Shown here: piece by piece, positions 57,275 through 64,000 of the stretch | Layout of the letters: each line of letters opens with the position of its first letter | Numbering within the stretch: the stretch's first letter is position 1 | Assembly: GCF_900104485.1 (NCBI RefSeq) | Contig: NZ_FMXQ01000001.1 | Coordinates: 124,001 to 188,000 of the forward strand | Direction: 5' to 3' | From: Bauldia litoralis | Lineage (GTDB): Bacteria > Pseudomonadota > Alphaproteobacteria > Rhizobiales > Kaistiaceae | Length of the DNA: 64,000 nt | Translations under genes and position numbers: made by a program | The notes under the pieces: generated by a model | What the model saw: the letters and a program-made list of their open reading frames with translations, nothing else | Databases searched by the model: none | What the model was told of the DNA's origin: nothing

Positions 57275-57883
57275 ATGGGAGTCCTGCTGGCGATCAGCCG
57301 CACGATCGACGCGATCACGACCTTTGTTGGCCGCTCGGTGTCCTGGCTGATCCTCGTCGCCGTTCTGGTCAGCGCCGGCAACGCCGCGATCCGCAAGGCC
57401 TTCGACATGTCGTCGAACGCCTTCCTCGAACTGCAATGGTACCTGTTCGGCGCGGTTTTCATGCTGGCCGCCGCCTACACGCTGCTCCGCAACGAGCACA
57501 TCCGCATCGATGTCGTCTCGGCGACCTTCTCGAAGCGGACGCGCGACTGGATCGACCTCGTCTGCCACGTCCTCTTCCTGTCGCCATTCGTCTTCCTGAT
57601 GGCGTATCTCTCGCTGCCCTTCTTCCTGCTCTCCTTCCGGTCCGGGGAGAATTCGCCCAATGCCAGCGGCCTGATCCTCTGGCCTGCCAAGTTCCTGGTG
57701 CTTGCCGGGTTCGTGCTGCTCTGCGCCCAGGCCATTTCGGAGATCATCAAGCGGAGCCTGATCCTTGCCGGGCGGATGCCCGACGACACGCCGTCGCACG
57801 CGTTGCCAGTGCCGATCGTCGAGATGGAAGACCCCGAGACCATGCGGCGCCTGCCCGGCCGTGACGAGCGGCCCGGCGCATGA
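57275..57883 (+). CDS. dctQ: TRAP transporter small permease
   Basis: A 202-residue membrane protein with four helices. It starts AISRTIDAITTFVGRSVSWL and has the family segments ALELQWYLFGAVFMLAAAYT-like (FLELQWYLFG) and LRNEHIRIDVV, which mark the DctQ subunit of tripartite ATP-independent periplasmic transporters, specifically the long-loop group used with 2-oxo acid type binding proteins. It overlaps dctM by four bases (ATGA). The binding protein dctP is on the other strand 2.4 kb downstream. Confidence 0.93.
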   Translation: MGVLLAISRTIDAITTFVGRSVSWLILVAVLVSAGNAAIRKAFDMSSNAFLELQWYLFGAVFMLAAAYTLLRNEHIRIDVVSATFSKRTRDWIDLVCHVLFLSPFVFLMAYLSLPFFLLSFRSGENSPNASGLILWPAKFLVLAGFVLLCAQAISEIIKRSLILAGRMPDDTPSHALPVPIVEMEDPETMRRLPGRDERPGA

Positions 57884-59658
57884 TCGATCTCATCGCCCAC
57901 AACCTCGCGCCGATCATGTTCATCTCCGTGATGGCGATGCTGCTCCTCGGCTATCCGGTCGCCTTCACCCTCGCCGCAGGCGGCCTGATCTTCTTCGTAG
58001 TCGGCGTCGAACTGGCTGAACTCGCGCCGGACCAGATCACCCTGTTCTGGCCGCTCCTCCAGGCCAATCCCGAGCGCGTCTTCGGGGTCATGAGCAACGA
58101 CACCCTGCTCGCCATTCCCTTCTTCACCTTCATGGGGATCATCCTCGAACGGTCGCGCATGGCCGAGGATCTCCTCGACACCATCGGCCAGCTCTTCGGC
58201 TCCGTCCGCGGCGGACTGGCCTATGCGGCGATCCTGGTCGGCGCGCTCCTTGCCGCCACCACCGGCGTCGTCGCCGCCTCGGTGATCGCCATGGGCCTGA
58301 TCTCCCTGCCGATCATGATGCGCTACGGCTACAACAGCCGCGTCGCCGCCGGCACCATCGCAGCCGCCGGCACGCTGGCCCAGGTGATCCCGCCATCGCT
58401 TGTGCTGATCGTCATGGCCGACCAGCTCGGCCGGTCGGTCGGCGACATGTATGTCGGCGCCGTCTATCCCGGCCTGCTGCTGGTGGCGCTCTACTGCGTC
58501 TACGTCTTCATCGTCACGATTCTGCGGCCTGGGGCAGCCCCGGCCCTGCCTAAGGAAGCGCGGACCCTCGGCGGCGGCGTCACGTCGGTGGTCGCAGCGC
58601 TACTCGTCGCGGTGGCGCTTTACACCATCGCCTATACCTTCGTCTTCTCCGACCTTCGCTACGAGGTCCGCCTCGTCTGGTCCGCGGTCATCGCGACACT
58701 GGCGGTCTACGGTTTCAGCCTCGCCAATCGCCATTTCGGCTTCGGCCTGCTCTCGAGGCTGGCCGAGCAGGTGATCATCGTGCTGATCCCGCCGCTGGCG
58801 TTGATCTTCCTGGTCCTCGGCACGATCTTTCTCGGCATCGCGACCCCGACCGAGGGCGGTGCGATGGGCGCCACCGGCGCGCTTGTCCTCGCCTTCGCCA
58901 AGCGGCGGCTCGACCTGTCGACCCTCAAACAGGCGCTCGACTCGACCACCAAACTCTCCGCCTTCGTCATGTTCATCCTGATCGGCGCGCGCGTCTTCGG
59001 GCTCACCTTCTACGGCGTCAACGGCAACATATGGGTCGAGGAACTGCTGCTCGCCCTGCCGGGCGGCGAATACGGCTTTCTCATCGCCGTCACCATCCTG
59101 GTCTTCATCCTCGGCTGCTTCCTCGATTTCTTCGAGATCGCCTTCATCCTCGTGCCGCTGCTGGCGCCGGTCGCCGACAAGCTCGGCATCGACCTCGTCT
59201 GGTTCGGCATCATTCTCGGGCTCAACCTCCAGGCCTCGTTCCTGACGCCGCCCTTCGGCTTCGCGCTGTTCTACCTGCGCTCGGTCGCGCCGCCGCGACC
59301 GTGGCTGGACGCCGTCTCGGGCCGAACGCTTCCGGGCATCAAGACGACCGAGATCTATCGCGGCGCCTTGCCCTTCATCGGGATCCAGATCCTGATGATC
59401 GCCATCGTCATCGCCTACCCGCCGATCGTCACCCACTACAAGGACGAAGCAACGACGGTCGATCCAGGCGATGTCGAGTTCGAACTGCCGCCGCTGGGCG
59501 GAAGCGGCGGCGGACTGGAGGGCCCGCCCGGCGGGCTGCAGTTGCCAGACCTTGGCATGCCGCCGCCGGGCCTTGGCCAACCACCCGACGAAGGTGACTC
59601 CGCGGAGCCCGCGGAGGCCCCGGCTTTCGACCTTTCACAGCCGCCGAGCTTCGACTGA
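57880..59658 (+). CDS. dctM: TRAP transporter large permease with Gly/Pro-rich tail
   Basis: A 592-residue membrane protein. About 12 or more helices form the transport domain, with NDTLLAIPFFTFMGIILERS, GLISLPIMMRYGYN, GTIAAAGTLAQVIPPSLVLI, GIATPTEGGAMGATGAL and LGLNLQASFLTPPFGFALFY as family blocks. It couples sodium flow to uptake of the substrate brought by DctP. The last 65 residues or so (from VDPGDVEFELPPLGGS) are an acidic Gly/Pro-rich tail not seen in the usual DctM. Overlaps dctQ by four bases. Confidence 0.94.
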   Translation: MIDLIAHNLAPIMFISVMAMLLLGYPVAFTLAAGGLIFFVVGVELAELAPDQITLFWPLLQANPERVFGVMSNDTLLAIPFFTFMGIILERSRMAEDLLDTIGQLFGSVRGGLAYAAILVGALLAATTGVVAASVIAMGLISLPIMMRYGYNSRVAAGTIAAAGTLAQVIPPSLVLIVMADQLGRSVGDMYVGAVYPGLLLVALYCVYVFIVTILRPGAAPALPKEARTLGGGVTSVVAALLVAVALYTIAYTFVFSDLRYEVRLVWSAVIATLAVYGFSLANRHFGFGLLSRLAEQVIIVLIPPLALIFLVLGTIFLGIATPTEGGAMGATGALVLAFAKRRLDLSTLKQALDSTTKLSAFVMFILIGARVFGLTFYGVNGNIWVEELLLALPGGEYGFLIAVTILVFILGCFLDFFEIAFILVPLLAPVADKLGIDLVWFGIILGLNLQASFLTPPFGFALFYLRSVAPPRPWLDAVSGRTLPGIKTTEIYRGALPFIGIQILMIAIVIAYPPIVTHYKDEATTVDPGDVEFELPPLGGSGGGLEGPPGGLQLPDLGMPPPGLGQPPDEGDSAEPAEAPAFDLSQPPSFD

Positions 59659-59673
59659 CGCTGTGTCGGCACG

Positions 59674-60192
59674 TCAATCCCCGTCGATGTCGAGCACCAT
59701 GTAGCGCGCGTCCGCGCCATAACTCGCGAGCTTGCCCGGCGCGATGCGAGCGCTGGAGTCGTGAAATCCGAACGCCTGCCAATACGCTTCGCCGATCACC
59801 GAGACCAGCGACACCGACCGCAGGCCGGCCTGCCCGGCCCGGTCGACCAGCGCTTCGATCGCAGCCCGCGCTAGGCCACGACCCCGCAGGTCGGGCAGCA
59901 GCGAAATATCGTGCAGGTAGTAGGTGTCGGCGTCGGCCGGTATCGCCCCAAGTAGGCGGTTCAACGACGGCGGTTGGCCGAGCATCCACGGGTGACTGAG
60001 GACGTAGCCCCCGGGCGCGCCATTGGCGGCGACCTGCACCCCTTGGGGGTGGAGCGCGAGTCGCTCGCCAAAGATGGCGGGATCCTCGGGGTAGTCGGGA
60101 TGGACGATGTCCGCGATCCGGATCATCGCCGCGAGGTCGTCCGCTCCGGCCGGACGCCAATGGTAGTCCGTCGCCATGGCCGAAACCGTCAT
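59674..60192 (-). CDS. GNAT family N-acetyltransferase
   Basis: A 172-residue acetyltransferase. The acetyl-CoA motif is DISLLPDLRGRGLARAAIEA (R/Q-x-x-G-x-G/A region) followed by the strand SVSLVSVIGEAYWQAFGF. Substrate unknown. The start is taken as ATG 60192; ATG 60177 is also possible. It is between the two halves of the TRAP system but on the dctP strand, 75 bases downstream of dctP. Confidence 0.88.
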   Translation of the reverse strand: MTVSAMATDYHWRPAGADDLAAMIRIADIVHPDYPEDPAIFGERLALHPQGVQVAANGAPGGYVLSHPWMLGQPPSLNRLLGAIPADADTYYLHDISLLPDLRGRGLARAAIEALVDRAGQAGLRSVSLVSVIGEAYWQAFGFHDSSARIAPGKLASYGADARYMVLDIDGD

Positions 60193-60267
60193 CCCCGCGA
60201 CAGAGCGCCTGCCCGGAAGAGCCCCGGGACGGAAGCCCCGGAGCCGATCGTCAGGACATCCTGAGCC

Positions 60268-62272
<2,005 letters not shown>

Positions 62273-63286
62273 CTAGCTGGCGAATTGCGTCGACAGGGCG
62301 CCGCCGAGCAGCAGGAGCCCAAGCAGCAACACGAGCAGGGCGCCGAGAATCTCGACCCCGCGCAGCATCCAGCGCCCGGCGCCGCTCTCCGCTCCCGCCA
62401 GCCGCAGGGCAAGGCCCTTGGCCGATACGGCGAGCGTCGCCAGCGCCGCGACGGTGATCCCGGTGCCGAGCGCCATGACGAAGGTCGCGGCGACGCCGGC
62501 CATGAACAGGCCCTGGGACAGCGCGAAGACGAGGATGATGATCGCACCCGAGCAGGGCCGGATGCCGACGCTGAGCACCGCCGACCAGGCGCGCGCCAGC
62601 GGGTTGCGGTGCAGCGGCCTCGGCCCTGACTGAACGGCGGGGGCATGGGCATGCGCCTCGCCATGGCCGTGATGGTCGTGTCCATGGTCGTGGCCATGGT
62701 GGTGATGTCCGTCCCCGACTGGCCCGTGATGATGGTGGTGGTGATGGTGCCCGCCGCCAATGGTCTTCGACCACAAGAGCCAGGCGCCGACCGCGACGAT
62801 CAGCGCATAGCTGCCGATTTCCAGCCAGTCGGTCGCCACCGTCATGGTTTGCGCCGTGACGTTGAGGATCGCCGCCGCGATCCCGACCACGACGACAGCC
62901 GTCACCGCCTGTACGAAAGCGGAGGCGAAGGCGATGATAACGCCGCGCCGGGCCGTTTCGCCCGACGCCACGACATAGGAGCTGATCACCACCTTGCCGT
63001 GCCCCGGCCCGGCGGCGTGGAAAATGCCGTAGAGGAAGCTCAGTCCCAGCAACGCCCAGACCGCGGCGCCGCTGTCCTTGAAGGCCGAAAGGGCCGCGGT
63101 CAGGCTCTGGTAGAATTCGCGTTGTCGCTGGGCGATCCAGAGGAAGACGGGACCGAGTGGACCGCCGAAGCTGCCACCGCCGGTATCCGGCGTCCCGACC
63201 CCGAAGGGAGATTGGGCGGCCGAAGCATCCAGCGCGAACAGGCAGACCGCCGCGACGGCGACCAGTGCCAGATGGCGTCGCTTCAC
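62273..63286 (-). CDS. NicO/RcnA-type nickel-cobalt (metal) exporter
   Basis: A 337-residue membrane protein. A signal-like start (LALVAVAAVCLFALDASAA) and six or more helices are present; FLYGIFHAAGPGHGKVVISS is the conserved metal site of the NicO family, and a second GIRPCSGAIIILVFALSQGL site is typical of RcnA. A histidine-rich cytoplasmic loop at about 180-215 has more than 20 His residues. It overlaps the DUF1007 gene by four bases. Both may be controlled by metal supply, but I see no clear Zur or NikR box in the remaining bases. Confidence 0.92.
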   Translation of the reverse strand: MKRRHLALVAVAAVCLFALDASAAQSPFGVGTPDTGGGSFGGPLGPVFLWIAQRQREFYQSLTAALSAFKDSGAAVWALLGLSFLYGIFHAAGPGHGKVVISSYVVASGETARRGVIIAFASAFVQAVTAVVVVGIAAAILNVTAQTMTVATDWLEIGSYALIVAVGAWLLWSKTIGGGHHHHHHHHGPVGDGHHHHGHDHGHDHHGHGEAHAHAPAVQSGPRPLHRNPLARAWSAVLSVGIRPCSGAIIILVFALSQGLFMAGVAATFVMALGTGITVAALATLAVSAKGLALRLAGAESGAGRWMLRGVEILGALLVLLLGLLLLGGALSTQFAS

Positions 63287-63933
63287 TTGCAGGCGACCCT
63301 GATCAGGCTGGCGAGATCGGCTGCCGCGTCCTGCAACTCCGGCGGCAGGTCACGCTGGTCGGCCGGAAGGCTGCCGAGTATCGTCATCGTCTGCGCATCG
63401 ATCTCGCCCGGCTGCTGGTAGGTGGCGTCGCATCCGGCCGGCGCATCGACCAGCCCGACCGGCGCGTCCGGGACGAAGTTGAAGGCGACGTAATATTCCG
63501 GGTCGAAGATCTCCAGCGTCGTGTCCGGGCCGACGGCGAGCGGCGCGCCGAGCGGCAGGGTGTAGAACAGCGTCAGCCGGCCATCGTAGAATTCGAGCCA
63601 GTATTCGTCCGGCGGCGAGAAGGTCGCCTCTTCCTTGCCTGCCGCGAGATAGGTGAAGAAGCCGAATTCCTGCAGGGATTCGACATTGACCTTGGCGAGC
63701 GGCGCGAGTTCCTCGTCGGTCAATGTGCCGTCGCCGTCCCCGTCCAGGCCCTGGATCGCGAAGGCAGTGAACGCCTCGTCGAATTGCCAGATGTTGCGGA
63801 TCGCAGCCATCTTGCCGTCAACGTTGAAAACAATCTCCGCCCGCGCGTCGACGATGATGTGCGGATGCGCGGTCGCGCCCGCTCCGCTGGCGACGAGGAT
63901 CGCTATGGCAATGGCGCTGTTTGCAAATCGCAT
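63283..63933 (-). CDS. DUF1007 family periplasmic protein with EF-hand-like loop
   Basis: A 216-residue exported protein: signal peptide (FANSAIAIAILVASGAGATA), then HPHIIVDARAEIVFNVDGKM, the DUF1007 hallmark with an N-terminal His-Pro-His that can bind metal, and IWQFDEAFTAFAIQGLD. An EF-hand-like loop DGDGDGTLTDEE is inside. DUF1007 proteins are coded next to NicO-type exporters and are thought to deliver or sense the metal in the periplasm. GGGGGAG before ATG 63933 supports the start; the longer frame begins outside the signal peptide. First gene of a two-gene operon. Confidence 0.9.
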   Translation of the reverse strand: MRFANSAIAIAILVASGAGATAHPHIIVDARAEIVFNVDGKMAAIRNIWQFDEAFTAFAIQGLDGDGDGTLTDEELAPLAKVNVESLQEFGFFTYLAAGKEEATFSPPDEYWLEFYDGRLTLFYTLPLGAPLAVGPDTTLEIFDPEYYVAFNFVPDAPVGLVDAPAGCDATYQQPGEIDAQTMTILGSLPADQRDLPPELQDAAADLASLIRVACK

Positions 63934-64000
63934 CCGGATACTCCCCCTTCCTTCAGGCCAAGACACTGCGGCAGCATGGAGGCAGCCTGTCCTTTTTCCG

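Noticed and set aside
62690-62760. Tandem ATG/GTG-rich stretch
   Set aside because: It is the complement of the His codon run in the RcnA-type exporter, not a microsatellite with its own role.

Overview
The window is a GC-rich, densely coded bacterial chromosome segment with no rRNA, tRNA, insertion sequence, prophage or CRISPR array that I can see. The gene set points to an alphaproteobacterium of the order Hyphomicrobiales (Rhizobiales). Evidence for this is the two-part PntA transhydrogenase, a 50-aa aa3 oxidase subunit IV, GapR (DUF2312), CpdR, DUF1244, DUF882 and DUF1036 proteins, an MmgR-type sRNA and a ROSE-type thermosensor in front of an hsp20 gene. I cannot name the genus from sequence alone. 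|| Layout. 1-4.8 kb: transhydrogenase, oxidase subunit IV, an HD hydrolase, a DoxX protein and an ABC1/UbiB kinase. 4.8-8.2 kb: a compact cassette with an HlyC-like acyltransferase, a stand-alone acyl carrier protein, a ketoacyl-ACP synthase and a small RTX protein. 8.3-16 kb: PepF, a sigma-54 response regulator, and two cell-wall enzymes (L,D-transpeptidase, DUF882 peptidase-like). 15.8-21 kb: GapR, DUF1244, two N-formylglutamate amidohydrolases, DUF1036, pyruvate kinase, TPR protein, L36 type B and CpdR. 22-25 kb: sRNA, hisN, a lysophospholipase-like hydrolase and a heat-shock gene with a long leader. 26-28.8 kb: a bufferin operon (BufA peptide precursor, MNIO enzyme, BufC, DoxX). 29-36 kb: gltBD. 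36-44 kb: cell-envelope genes (DUF459, lytic transglycosylase, galE, galU, beta-barrel protein, kdsD). 44-49.5 kb: NfeD/SPFH pair, ferrochelatase, 5'-nucleotidase-like phosphatase and a second RTX protein. 49.6-52.2 kb: a TetR-controlled divergent unit. 52-62 kb: an amino-acid oxidase-like flavoprotein, indolepyruvate ferredoxin oxidoreductase, a TRAP transporter (DctPQM) and a PuuD-like amidase. 62-64 kb: a NicO/RcnA-type exporter with its DUF1007 partner. || How the genes may work together. The most unusual unit is the 4.8-8.2 kb cassette. HlyC-family enzymes take an acyl chain from acyl-ACP and put it on lysines of RTX proteins; here such an enzyme lies beside a private ACP, a private condensing enzyme (a NodF/NodE-like pairing) and a lysine-containing RTX protein. 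I propose a self-contained RTX protein lipidation system; this is inference from context. The bufferin operon is a recently described copper-linked RiPP-type system. Regulatory RNA (MmgR-like sRNA, ROSE-like thermosensor) and a clear double TetR operator are also visible in the DNA.
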